Made by a program: the position numbers and the translations under genes
Shown: one piece after another, positions 56,459 through 64,000 of the stretch
How positions within the stretch are numbered: the first letter of the stretch is position 1
How the letters are laid out: every line of letters starts with the position of its first letter
Source of the DNA: Sphingomonas hengshuiensis
GTDB lineage: Bacteria; Pseudomonadota; Alphaproteobacteria; Sphingomonadales; Sphingomonadaceae
Length of the DNA: 64,000 nucleotides
Reading direction: 5' to 3'
NCBI RefSeq assembly: GCF_000935025.1
Contig: NZ_CP010836.1
Span: 4,635,001 to 4,699,000 of the forward strand
The notes under the pieces: model-generated
Databases searched by the model: none
What the model was told of the DNA's origin: nothing
Seen by the model: the letters and a program-made list of their open reading frames with translations, nothing else

Positions 56459-56490
56459 TCCGCCCCTTCCGTCGCCAGAGAGAAGCGGGG

Positions 56491-56509
56491 CCCCGGGTCA
56501 AGCCCGGGG
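56491..56509. terminator. Stem-loop between converging DUF1275 and DUF2314 genes
   Basis: CCCCGGG (56491-56497) pairs with CCCGGGG (56503-56509) over a TCAAG loop; on the plus strand TGACGTTATT follows. Position between two converging genes suggests a bidirectional terminator. The same unit is preceded by GGGG, giving an alternative GGGGCCCC palindrome. Confidence 0.5.
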
Positions 56510-56525
56510 TGACGTTATTGGGAGC

Positions 56526-57080
56526 CTACCAGCCCAGCCGATCGAGCATCGCGCGGGCCTCTGCGGCATCCATCCGCTCGATCAGGACGCGCATCGTCGC
56601 ACCGCCCTGGAGCGTGCCGTCGCGGAAATAGGCCCAGTCGATGATCTGGTTGTCGCGGACCGTGACCTGGTCGCCCTTGGCGAAGCGATGGTCGCGCGGG
56701 GTGTTGACGAGGCGGGCGATCGTGATGTCGCCGCGATGCGAGATGATCTCGGCACAGATAAACTCGGTGCGCTCCTCGGGCACGAGGTCGTATTTGACGA
56801 TGAAGCCGGTTTCGCCGGGGCCGGGCGCGGTGGCGTGGCCGAAGAAGACCGGCAGGCCGCGCTGCGCGGTGGCGATCGCGGCGCGCATTTCGGGGTCGGC
56901 TGCGGCGACGGTGATGGTGGGGTCGTCCTGGGGCGCCGCATGGGTGGCCAGCGGCACCATCAGGAGCAAGGCGGCTGCGACCCGGCAAAGCCGGGCCGCC
57001 GTCGGTCGGCGCTTGAGCGCCGCCGGCCGGATGCGCCTAATCCGCGCGGGATTAGCTGCGCTAATCCCTTGCCGGCGCAT
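56526..57080 (-). CDS. DUF2314-domain secreted protein
   Basis: 184 aa. Arg-rich N-terminus then a hydrophobic stretch (about 34-48, VAAALLLMVPLATHAA) that looks like a long signal peptide. A DUF2314 domain follows: DPEMRAAIATAQRGLPVFFGHA, GFIVKYDLVPEERTEFICAEIISHRGD, GDQVTVRDNQIIDWAYF. Function of the domain is unknown. ATG at 57080 shares one base with the lpd stop (TGATG); a GTG at 57083 is the alternative. Co-transcription with the 2-oxoglutarate dehydrogenase genes follows from the overlap. Confidence 0.78.
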   Translation of the reverse strand: MRRQGISAANPARIRRIRPAALKRRPTAARLCRVAAALLLMVPLATHAAPQDDPTITVAAADPEMRAAIATAQRGLPVFFGHATAPGPGETGFIVKYDLVPEERTEFICAEIISHRGDITIARLVNTPRDHRFAKGDQVTVRDNQIIDWAYFRDGTLQGGATMRVLIERMDAAEARAMLDRLGW

Positions 57081-58474
57081 CACACGTGGATCGGCTTGCC
57101 GCGCACGCCCATCGCCGCTTCCTTGATCGCCTCGCTGTGCGTCGGATGGGCGTGGCAGGTGTACGCGATGTCCTCCGACGTGGCGCCGAACTCCATCGCC
57201 TGTGCGACCTGGGCGATCATCGTGCCCGCAGGCGCGGTGATGATCCAGGCGCCGAGCACGCGATCGGTGGTCGCATCCGCGATCACCTTCACCCAGCCCA
57301 CAGTGTCGTCGATCGCCTTGGCGCGGCTGTTGCCCGCCATCGGGAACTTGCCGACCTTGACCTCACCCTTTTCGCGCGCCTGCTCTTCGGTCAGCCCGAC
57401 GCCGGCGATTTCGGGGTGGGTATAGACCACGCTGGGGATCACGGCGTGGTTGAGGATGCCGGTGAGGCCGCCGATATTCTCGGCCACCGCAATGCCCTCA
57501 TCCTCGGCCTTGTGCGCGAGCATCGGGCCGGGGATCACGTCGCCGATCGCCCAGATGCCGGGGACGGCGGTCTGGAGCCGGGCGTCGGTCTCGATCTGGC
57601 CGCGCGCATTGGTGGACAGGCCGACCTTGTCGAGCGCGAGCCCGTCGGTGTTGGGACGGCGACCGATCGCGACGAGGACGACATCGGCCTCGAGCGTCTC
57701 CGCAGCGCCACCGGCGGCGGGCTCGACTGTCACGGTCGCCTTGTCGCCGTTCACCGCGACGCCGGTGACCTTGGTCGAGAGCTTGATTTCCATGCCCTGC
57801 TTCTTGAAGATCTTGGCGGCTTCCTTGCGGACTTCGCCGTCCATGCCGGGCAGGAGCTGGTCGAGATATTCGACGACGGTGACCTTGGCGCCGAGCCGCT
57901 GCCAGACCGAGCCGAGTTCAAGCCCGATCACGCCGCCGCCGATCACGACCATGTTGGCGGGCACCTTTTCCAGCGCGATCGCGCCGGTGGAGTCGACGAC
58001 GATCTTCTGGTCGATCTCGACGCCCGGAAGCGGGGTGACCGAGGAGCCGGTGGCGATGACGATGTCCTTGGCGGTCACCGTCCGATCGCCGACCTGGACC
58101 GTATGGGCGTCGACGAAGCTGCCGCGACCCTTGATCCACTCGACCTTGTTCTTCTTGAACAGGAACGCGATGCCACCGGTGAGGCCGGTCACGGCCTTGT
58201 CCTTGTCGGCCATCATCGTCGGCAGGTCGAGTTCGACGCTGCCGAGCTTGACGCCATGCTTGGCGAGCGCGCCCGAGGCGGCCTCGTAATAGAGTTCGGA
58301 GGCGTTGAGCAGCGCCTTGGACGGGATGCAGCCGACATTGAGGCAGGTGCCGCCCAGCGTCTCGCGGCTCTCGACGCACGCGGTGCGCAAGCCCAACTGC
58401 GCGGCGCGGATGGCGGCAACATAGCCGCCGGGGCCGGAGCCGATGATCAGGACGTCGAAATCATAGTCAGCCAT
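57080..58474 (-). CDS. lpdA: Dihydrolipoyl dehydrogenase (E3)
   Basis: 464 aa, FAD flavoenzyme reoxidising dihydrolipoamide with NAD+ in the 2-oxoglutarate dehydrogenase complex. FAD site VLIIGSGPGGYVAAI, redox disulfide Cys44/Cys49 in GGTCLNVGCIPSK, NAD site VVIGGGVIGLELGSVW, and the C-terminal catalytic CHAHPTHSEAIKEA. ATG at 58474 has GGAG at good spacing. The preceding DUF5615 gene runs eight bases into it. Confidence 0.97.
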   Translation of the reverse strand: MADYDFDVLIIGSGPGGYVAAIRAAQLGLRTACVESRETLGGTCLNVGCIPSKALLNASELYYEAASGALAKHGVKLGSVELDLPTMMADKDKAVTGLTGGIAFLFKKNKVEWIKGRGSFVDAHTVQVGDRTVTAKDIVIATGSSVTPLPGVEIDQKIVVDSTGAIALEKVPANMVVIGGGVIGLELGSVWQRLGAKVTVVEYLDQLLPGMDGEVRKEAAKIFKKQGMEIKLSTKVTGVAVNGDKATVTVEPAAGGAAETLEADVVLVAIGRRPNTDGLALDKVGLSTNARGQIETDARLQTAVPGIWAIGDVIPGPMLAHKAEDEGIAVAENIGGLTGILNHAVIPSVVYTHPEIAGVGLTEEQAREKGEVKVGKFPMAGNSRAKAIDDTVGWVKVIADATTDRVLGAWIITAPAGTMIAQVAQAMEFGATSEDIAYTCHAHPTHSEAIKEAAMGVRGKPIHV

Positions 58475-58835
58475 TATTTGCTCCATCCGGAAACGGCCTT
58501 GTCCTGCTGCCGTCCCTCTTGATCGTTGTCATTTGGCCCGCTGGGACCCCGGCTTCAAGCTGGGCGATCAGCAGGTCTGCCGTCAGGTTGGGCAGGCGGT
58601 GCGGTAGCCTTGTATATAAGACCGCATAGGGGGCCGTCCGCGCCTTGTTGAAGATCAGATCGCCGAAATCGCGGTCATGCGTCACGAAAATCAGAGTAGG
58701 AATGTCCGGGCGCGCCAGTATCTCGTCATCCGTCGCGCCGGAGCTTGTATCGCGTATCCATTCGAGGTCGAAGCCCGCTTGGCGAAGGCGGGCGACGACG
58801 ACCCGGTGCATATTCTCATCAACGAGAAGCCGCAC
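58467..58835 (-). CDS. DUF5615 PIN-like protein (toxin-like partner)
   Basis: 122 aa from a GTG. PIN-like/Mut7-C fold: acidic residues at LLVDENM (Asp6), TDDEIL near 36 and FVTHDRDFGDLIF near 50 fit a metal-dependent nuclease site. DUF5615 proteins are typically encoded directly after DUF433 proteins, as here (three-base gap), and the pair is regarded as a toxin-antitoxin-like module. Its last eight bases overlap the lpd start, which contains lpd's ribosome-binding region, so its translation may affect lpd. Confidence 0.85.
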   Translation of the reverse strand: MRLLVDENMHRVVVARLRQAGFDLEWIRDTSSGATDDEILARPDIPTLIFVTHDRDFGDLIFNKARTAPYAVLYTRLPHRLPNLTADLLIAQLEAGVPAGQMTTIKRDGSRTRPFPDGANNG

Positions 58836-58838
58836 GCT

Positions 58839-59075
58839 TCAGGCGGCTTCGCGTTTCGCTGCGGACGCTTCCTTTATCAGAAGATCGTGGGTGAAGGCGA
58901 TCGCCGCACGCACATCTGCTTCGGTGATATGGCCATAGGCGTCGATGATTTCCGGAACCGACGCCCCTTCGGCGAGATACTCAAGGATCAGCTCGACCGA
59001 AATCCGCGTGCCCCGGATCACCGGCTTGCCGCCGAGGATTCCGGGGTCGGAATGGATATGGTCGCGCCAGTTCAT
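58839..59075 (-). CDS. DUF433 protein (antitoxin-like partner)
   Basis: 78 aa. DUF433 signature: DHIHSDPGILGGKPVIRGTRISVELILEYLAEGASVPEIIDAYGHITEADVRAAIAF in parts, a winged-helix-like domain homologous to VapB-type antitoxins. ATG at 59075; a TTG at 59078 precedes it. It starts seven bases after the sucB stop and is followed after three bases by the DUF5615 gene, so it sits within the sucB-lpd transcript. Confidence 0.88.
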   Translation of the reverse strand: MNWRDHIHSDPGILGGKPVIRGTRISVELILEYLAEGASVPEIIDAYGHITEADVRAAIAFTHDLLIKEASAAKREAA

Positions 59076-59082
59076 CAATACC

Positions 59083-60285
59083 TCACAGGTCGATCAGCAG
59101 CCTCGTCGGGTCCTCGATAGCATTTTTCAGCGCGACCAGGAACGTCACCGCTTCACGACCGTCGATCAGGCGGTGGTCGTAGCTGAGCGCGAGGTACATC
59201 ATCGGGCGGACGACGACCTGGCCGTCGCGGACCACGGGGCGGTCCTCGATGCGGTGGAGGCCGAGCACTGCCGACTGGGGCGGGTTGATGATCGGAGTGG
59301 ACATCAGCGAGCCGAACACGCCGCCGTTCGAGATGGTGAAGGTGCCGCCCTTCATCTCGTCCATCTTGAGCGTGCCGTCCTTGGCGCGCTTGCCGAAGTC
59401 GCCGATCGTCTTTTCGATGCCCGCGACCGACAGGTCCTGCGCATCGCGGATCACGGGGACGACGAGGCCCTGCGGCGCGGAGACCGCGACCGAGATGTCG
59501 GCATAGTCGTGATAGACGATCTCATCGCCGTCGATCGAGGCGTTGACCGAGGGGATGTCGCGCAGCGCCTGGACCGCGGCCTTCACGAAAAAGCCCATGA
59601 AGCCCAGCCGAACGCCGTGCTTCTTCTCGAACAGATCCTTGTACTTGGTGCGCGCGGCGATGACTTCGGTCATGTCGACGTCGTTGAACGTCGTCAGCAT
59701 CGCGGCAGTGTTCTGCGCTTCCTTCAGCCGCTTGGCGACGGTCTGGCGCAGGCGCGTCATGCGGACGCGCTCTTCCTTGCGGCCCGAGGCGGCGGGTGCC
59801 GGAGCCGGCGCCGGCGCTGCCGCCGGAGCGGCGGCGGCGGGCTTGGCGGCGGCGGCGGCGACGACGTCGTCCTTGGTCAGGCGACCGTCGCGGCCAGTGC
59901 CCTGCACGGTCGAGGGATCGACGCCGGTCTCGAGCACGGCGCGGCGCACCGAGGGGGACAGCGCCGCAGCGTCGGTGGCGGGGGCCGGAGCGGGCGCAGG
60001 CGCAGGCGCGGCGGCAGGCGCCGGGCTGGGCGAGGGGGCGGCAGCCGCGCCGCCTTCGCCGACGACCGCGATCACGGCGCCGACTTCGACGGTGTCGCCG
60101 ACCTTGAAGAACTGCTCGCCCATGACCCCGGCGACGGGCGAGGGCACCTCGACCGACACTTTGTCGGTTTCCAGGCTGGCGATCGGCTCATCGGCCTTCA
60201 CGGCATCGCCGGGCTTTTTCAGCCATTCGCCAAGCGTCGCTTCGGTGATGGATTCGCCCAGCACGGGCACTTTGACGTCGGTCAT
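59083..60285 (-). CDS. sucB: Dihydrolipoyllysine-residue succinyltransferase (E2)
   Basis: 400 aa, E2 core of the 2-oxoglutarate dehydrogenase complex. One lipoyl domain with modified Lys42 ([10 protein letters not shown]), an Ala/Pro linker (about 80-105), the E1/E3-binding domain ([30 protein letters not shown] in parts), a second Ala/Pro linker, and the acyltransferase domain with His371 and Asp375 in [13 protein letters not shown]. One lipoyl domain is usual for this enzyme. Confidence 0.97.
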   Translation of the reverse strand: MTDVKVPVLGESITEATLGEWLKKPGDAVKADEPIASLETDKVSVEVPSPVAGVMGEQFFKVGDTVEVGAVIAVVGEGGAAAAPSPSPAPAAAPAPAPAPAPATDAAALSPSVRRAVLETGVDPSTVQGTGRDGRLTKDDVVAAAAAKPAAAAPAAAPAPAPAPAASGRKEERVRMTRLRQTVAKRLKEAQNTAAMLTTFNDVDMTEVIAARTKYKDLFEKKHGVRLGFMGFFVKAAVQALRDIPSVNASIDGDEIVYHDYADISVAVSAPQGLVVPVIRDAQDLSVAGIEKTIGDFGKRAKDGTLKMDEMKGGTFTISNGGVFGSLMSTPIINPPQSAVLGLHRIEDRPVVRDGQVVVRPMMYLALSYDHRLIDGREAVTFLVALKNAIEDPTRLLIDL

Positions 60286-60339
60286 GTTCGGTCCTCTAAC
60301 TCGGTCCGCCCGCCGTACCGCGGCGGGCGGATAGCGGCG

Positions 60340-63270
60340 TCATGCCTTGCGGGTACGGCGGATTTCTTCGCGGACATTATGGCCGAGCGCGTCGGCGACG
60401 AGCGCGGCCTGTTCGGTCTGGTGGCGCTTCATCAGGCCCGTGGCGGGCGATGCGGCGGCGGCGCGGCCCGCATAGCGCGGACGCTGCGGCTTCACCCCGG
60501 CATCGACCAGGCATTGTTCGATGAACGGCTCGACGAAGAACCAATAGCCATTGTTCTTCGGCTCTTCCTGCGCCCAGATCACTTCCTCGACATTCGCCAT
60601 GCGCTTCAGCCGCGCGGTCAGCGGCTCGCCGGGGAAGGGATAGAGCTGTTCGATGCGGACGATCGCAGTGTTCTTGTCGCCCGCCGCGTCGCGCGCTTCC
60701 ATCAGGTCATAGGCGACCTTGCCCGTGCACAGCACCAGCCGGCGCACATCGGCGTCGGCGGGGGCCGAGGGATCGGACAGGATGCGCATGAAGTGCGTGT
60801 CGCCGAGGAACTGGTCCGCGCTCGACACCGCCAGCTTGTGCCGGAGCAGCGACTTGGGCGTCATCTGGACCAGCGGCTTGCGGAAATTGCGGTGCATCTG
60901 GCGGCGCAGCAGGTGGAAGTAATTTGCCGGGGTGGTGATGTTCACCACCTGCATATTGTCCTGCGCACAGAGCTGGAGGAAGCGTTCGGGACGTGCCGAG
61001 CTATGCTCGGGGCCCTGGCCTTCATAGCCGTGCGGCAGCAGCATCACGAGGCCGTTGGCGCGCAGCCACTTGGATTCGCCCGAGGCAATGAACTGATCGA
61101 TCATGATCTGCGCGCCATTGGCGAAATCGCCGAACTGCGCTTCCCACAGCACCAGCGCCTTGGGGTCTGCCGAGGCATAGCCATATTCGAAGCCGAGCAC
61201 GCCATATTCGGACAGCGGGCTGTCGAGCACTTCGAAGCTGCCGTGCGGGATGGTCGAGAGCGGGATGTACCGCGCCTCGGTCTTCTGGTCGAGCCAGACG
61301 GCGTGGCGCTGGCTGAAGGTGCCGCGTCCCGAATCCTGCCCCGAGAGGCGGACCGAATAGCCCTCCGACAGCAGCGCGCCGAACGCCAGCGCCTCGCCCG
61401 TCGCCCAATCGAAATTGGTGCCGGACTTGAACATCTCGCGCTTGGCATCGAGCACGCGGGCCAGCGTCTTGTGGATATCGTGACCCTCGGGGACGGTGGT
61501 CAGCGTGCGGCCCAGGCTGTCGAACAGCTTCTTCTCGATGCCGGTATCGACGCTGCGCCGCGCGGTTTCCGCATCGACCGGGGCACCGAGCCCCGACCAG
61601 CGGCCCGCGAACCAGTCCGCCTTGTTGGGCAGATAGCTCTTGCCCGCTTCGAACTCGCCTTCGAGCAACGTCGTGAACTGGTTGGTCTTCTCGTCGAGGA
61701 AACCCTGGTCGATCACGCCTTCGGACTTGAGCCGCTGCGCATAGACTTCGCTGACCGGCGGATGCTGCTTGATCTTGGCGTACATCAGCGGCTGGGTGAA
61801 GCTCGGCTCGTCGCCTTCGTTATGGCCGAAGCGGCGATAGCACCACATGTCGATCACGACGTCGCGCTTGAACTTCTGGCGGAATTCGATCGCGACCTTG
61901 CACGCGAAGGTCACGGCTTCGGGATCGTCGCCATTGACGTGGAGGATCGGCGCCTGGACGCCCTTTGCCACGTCGGACGGATAGGGCGAGGAGCGCGCAT
62001 ATTGCGGGCTCGTCGTGAAGCCGATCTGGTTGTTGATGATGAAGTGGATGCAGCCGCCGGTATTATAGCCTCGAATGCCCGAAAAGCCGAGGCATTCCCA
62101 CACGATCCCCTGGCCCGCGAAGGCCGCGTCGCCATGGATCAGCACCGGCAGCACCTGGGTATGTTCGGCGAGGTCGCTGCGCAGCGTCTGGAGCGCGCGG
62201 ACCTTGCCCAGCACGACCGGATCGGCGGCCTCGAGGTGCGAGGGGTTGGCGGCCAGCGACATATGGACGCTGATCCCGTCGAATTCGCGGTCGGTCGAGG
62301 TGCCGAGATGGTATTTGACGTCACCCGAGCCGGCGACATCGTCCGGATTGGCCGAGCCGCCGCCGAATTCGTGGAAGATCACGCGGAACGGCTTCGACAT
62401 GACATTGGCGAGCATGTTCAGCCGGCCACGATGCGCCATGCCGTACACGATCTCGCGGATGCCCATCTGGCCGCCGTACTTGATGATCGATTCCATCGCC
62501 GGGATCATCGCTTCGCCGCCGTCGAGGCCGAAGCGCTTGGTGCCGACATATTTCTTGCCGAGGAATTTTTCCCACTGCTCGGCCTGGATCACCTTGGACA
62601 GGATCGCCTTCTTGCCGTCCGGCGTGAAGTGGATCTCCTTGTCCTTGCCTTCCATCCGGTCCTGGAGGAAGCGGCGCTCCTCCACGTCGGCGATGTGCAT
62701 ATATTCGAGGCCGACCTTGCCGCAATAATTGGCCTGGAGGATCGCCACGATCTCGCGCACGCTCGCCTTTTCGAGGCCCAGCGTGCCGCCGAGATAGATC
62801 GGACGGTCGAGGTCGGCGCCCGAGAAGCCGTGATATTCGGGGGTCAGGTCGGCGGGAATATCCTGCCGCGCCAGCCCGAGCGGGTCGAGATTGGCGGCGA
62901 GGTGACCGCGGACGCGATAGGTGCGGATGAGCAGCATCGCGCGGATCGAATCGCCGGCGGCGCGGGCGATGTCCGCCTCCGACGCCGCGGGGGCGGCGGG
63001 CTTGGCCAGGGCGCCACCCTTGGGCTTGGCGGGCGCGGGCTCCATCTGAGTCGGATCGAGCCCGGCGGTGAGCGCGTCGGTTTCGAACAAAGGCCAGCGC
63101 GGATTGGCCCAGCTCGGCCCCTGCGCGGTGTTTTCAAGACCCTCGAACCACTGGCGCCAGCCCGGCTCGATCGATGCCGGGTCGGCCTTGAACCGGCGGT
63201 ACAGCGTTTCGACGAAGGCGGGGCTTACGCCGCCGGCGATGTCGTCAAAGTCGAGGCCCTCATAGCCCAT
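60340..63270 (-). CDS. sucA: 2-oxoglutarate dehydrogenase E1 component
   Basis: 976 aa, thiamine-diphosphate enzyme decarboxylating 2-oxoglutarate. N-terminal segment GLDFDDIAGGVSPAFVETLYRRF, the ThDP region with HGDAAFAGQGIVWECLGFSG and NNQIGFTTSP, and the C-terminal FLQLCAQDNMQVVNITTPANYFHLLRRQ and EEPKNNGYWFFVEP. Length is near the usual 930-1000. ATG at 63270 is preferred to a TTG two codons earlier. 54 bases separate it from sucB. Confidence 0.97.
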   Translation of the reverse strand: MGYEGLDFDDIAGGVSPAFVETLYRRFKADPASIEPGWRQWFEGLENTAQGPSWANPRWPLFETDALTAGLDPTQMEPAPAKPKGGALAKPAAPAASEADIARAAGDSIRAMLLIRTYRVRGHLAANLDPLGLARQDIPADLTPEYHGFSGADLDRPIYLGGTLGLEKASVREIVAILQANYCGKVGLEYMHIADVEERRFLQDRMEGKDKEIHFTPDGKKAILSKVIQAEQWEKFLGKKYVGTKRFGLDGGEAMIPAMESIIKYGGQMGIREIVYGMAHRGRLNMLANVMSKPFRVIFHEFGGGSANPDDVAGSGDVKYHLGTSTDREFDGISVHMSLAANPSHLEAADPVVLGKVRALQTLRSDLAEHTQVLPVLIHGDAAFAGQGIVWECLGFSGIRGYNTGGCIHFIINNQIGFTTSPQYARSSPYPSDVAKGVQAPILHVNGDDPEAVTFACKVAIEFRQKFKRDVVIDMWCYRRFGHNEGDEPSFTQPLMYAKIKQHPPVSEVYAQRLKSEGVIDQGFLDEKTNQFTTLLEGEFEAGKSYLPNKADWFAGRWSGLGAPVDAETARRSVDTGIEKKLFDSLGRTLTTVPEGHDIHKTLARVLDAKREMFKSGTNFDWATGEALAFGALLSEGYSVRLSGQDSGRGTFSQRHAVWLDQKTEARYIPLSTIPHGSFEVLDSPLSEYGVLGFEYGYASADPKALVLWEAQFGDFANGAQIMIDQFIASGESKWLRANGLVMLLPHGYEGQGPEHSSARPERFLQLCAQDNMQVVNITTPANYFHLLRRQMHRNFRKPLVQMTPKSLLRHKLAVSSADQFLGDTHFMRILSDPSAPADADVRRLVLCTGKVAYDLMEARDAAGDKNTAIVRIEQLYPFPGEPLTARLKRMANVEEVIWAQEEPKNNGYWFFVEPFIEQCLVDAGVKPQRPRYAGRAAAASPATGLMKRHQTEQAALVADALGHNVREEIRRTRKA

Positions 63271-63332
63271 GATCAATTCCGTTCGATGGTAGCGTTCCCA
63301 ATATCCCCCAATATAGGAGCGCTACGTTGCAA

Positions 63333-64000
63333 TTACCCCTTGAGGACGGCAGCCAGCGTCGAGCCCAGCTCGGACGGGCTGGCGGCAACGCGGATGCCCG
63401 CTGCCTCCATCGCCGCAATCTTGTCCTCGGCGCCGCCCTGGCCGCCCGAGACGATCGCCCCGGCATGGCCCATGCGGCGGCCCGGAGGCGCGGTGCGGCC
63501 CGCGATGAAGCCGGCCATCGGCTTCTTGCGGCCACGCTTGGCCTCGTCGATCAGGAACTGCGCGGCTTCCTCTTCCGCGGAGCCGCCGATTTCGCCGATC
63601 ATGATGATCGACTGGGTCGCGTCGTCGGCGAGGAAGAGTTCGAGCACGTCGATGAAGTTGGTGCCGTTGACCGGATCGCCGCCGATGCCGACTGCGGTGG
63701 TCTGGCCGAGCCCGGCATTGGTCGTCTGGAACACCGCCTCATAGGTGAGCGTGCCCGAGCGCGACACGACGCCGACCGAACCCTTGGAAAAGATGCTGCC
63801 GGGCATGATGCCGATCTTGCACTCGCCGGGGGTCAGCACGCCGGGGCAGTTCGGGCCGATCAGCCGCGACTTCGACCCCGAGAGCGCGCGCTTGACCTTG
63901 ACCATGTCGAGCACCGGAATGCCTTCGGTGATGCACACGATCAGCGGCACTTCGGCGTCGATCGCTTCCAGGATCGAATCGGCCGCGAAGGGGGGCGGAA
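63333..64000 (-). CDS. sucD: Succinyl-CoA synthetase alpha subunit, 5' end outside the window
   Basis: About 222 codons of the roughly 290 expected; the N-terminal CoA-binding part is cut off by the window edge. The visible part starts with [21 protein letters not shown] and contains [32 protein letters not shown] and the phospho-His loop [21 protein letters not shown]. Substrate-level phosphorylation step after the 2-oxoglutarate dehydrogenase complex. The order sucD-sucA-sucB-lpd is the common alphaproteobacterial arrangement. Confidence 0.96.
   Translation of the reverse strand, partial: PPPFAADSILEAIDAEVPLIVCITEGIPVLDMVKVKRALSGSKSRLIGPNCPGVLTPGECKIGIMPGSIFSKGSVGVVSRSGTLTYEAVFQTTNAGLGQTTAVGIGGDPVNGTNFIDVLELFLADDATQSIIMIGEIGGSAEEEAAQFLIDEAKRGRKKPMAGFIAGRTAPPGRRMGHAGAIVSGGQGGAEDKIAAMEAAGIRVAASPSELGSTLAAVLKG

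Noticed and set aside
58945..63744. 1599-codon open frame on the plus strand
   Set aside because: It lies antisense to sucB and sucA, which have full family motifs. Long antisense frames are expected at this GC content, and the translation is rich in Arg, His, Asp and Gly without domain pattern.

Overview
The window is GC-rich, gene-dense chromosome from an alphaproteobacterium, most likely a sphingomonad (Sphingomonas or a close relative). Three things point there: the rRNA operon order 23S-5S-tRNA-fMet, the gene content (TonB receptor beside glycosidases, exosortase-associated prs genes, HflKC-DegP, sucD-sucA-sucB-lpd), and dispersed palindromic repeats that read as HAELVSAS...WMLKQVQHDG. 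This is inference from sequence alone. There is no integrase, IS transposase, CRISPR array or phage module.

Layout. 1-2954: 3' part of an rRNA operon with its terminator. 3126-10055: plus-strand carbohydrate locus (TonB receptor, GH3 glycosidase with PA14 domain, glutaminyl cyclase, acetyl-esterase-like hydrolase). 10208-14397: queF, then a two-domain GT4 glycosyltransferase paired with a GH130-type enzyme. 14411-22790 (minus): OPT transporter, AI-2E transporter, sorbosone-dehydrogenase-like protein, AsmA protein, HerA-like ATPase. 22858-26424 (minus): hflK-hflC-degP; divergent apbC and a CoA-binding protein follow. 28012-31632 (minus): kynA-kynU and HAD-dapD, each pair joined by 4-bp overlaps. 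31698-38169: luciferase-like oxidoreductase, PepSY-regulator-kinase operon, ABC-F protein, and a histidine kinase gene broken at a CG dinucleotide tract. 38244-47149: DUF815 ATPase, then a prsT-prsR-prsK-sugar transferase cluster known from exosortase/PEP-CTERM systems, and divergent manC. 47195-51576: oligopeptidase, a small Cys protein, groES-groEL with a perfect CIRCE operator. 51722-56458: sppA-acetyltransferase, a small unknown, TRIC channel, DUF1275 protein. 56526-64000 (minus): 2-oxoglutarate dehydrogenase operon sucD-sucA-sucB-lpd with a DUF433/DUF5615 toxin-antitoxin-like pair inserted between sucB and lpd, and a DUF2314 gene at the end.

The least explained material is non-coding. 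Two mosaic elements (27893-27990 and 29967-30128) fold into nested multi-branch structures; the second contains a perfect three-way junction. There is also a 33-bp perfect inverted repeat (55699-55780), two REPIN-like elements (19113-19205 and 54734-54822), and a 19-bp sequence that sits at nearly the same distance upstream of two unrelated genes (OPT transporter and groEL).

Start sites were chosen from homologous N-termini, Shine-Dalgarno spacing and operon overlaps. Several genes start with GTG or TTG inside the upstream stop codon.
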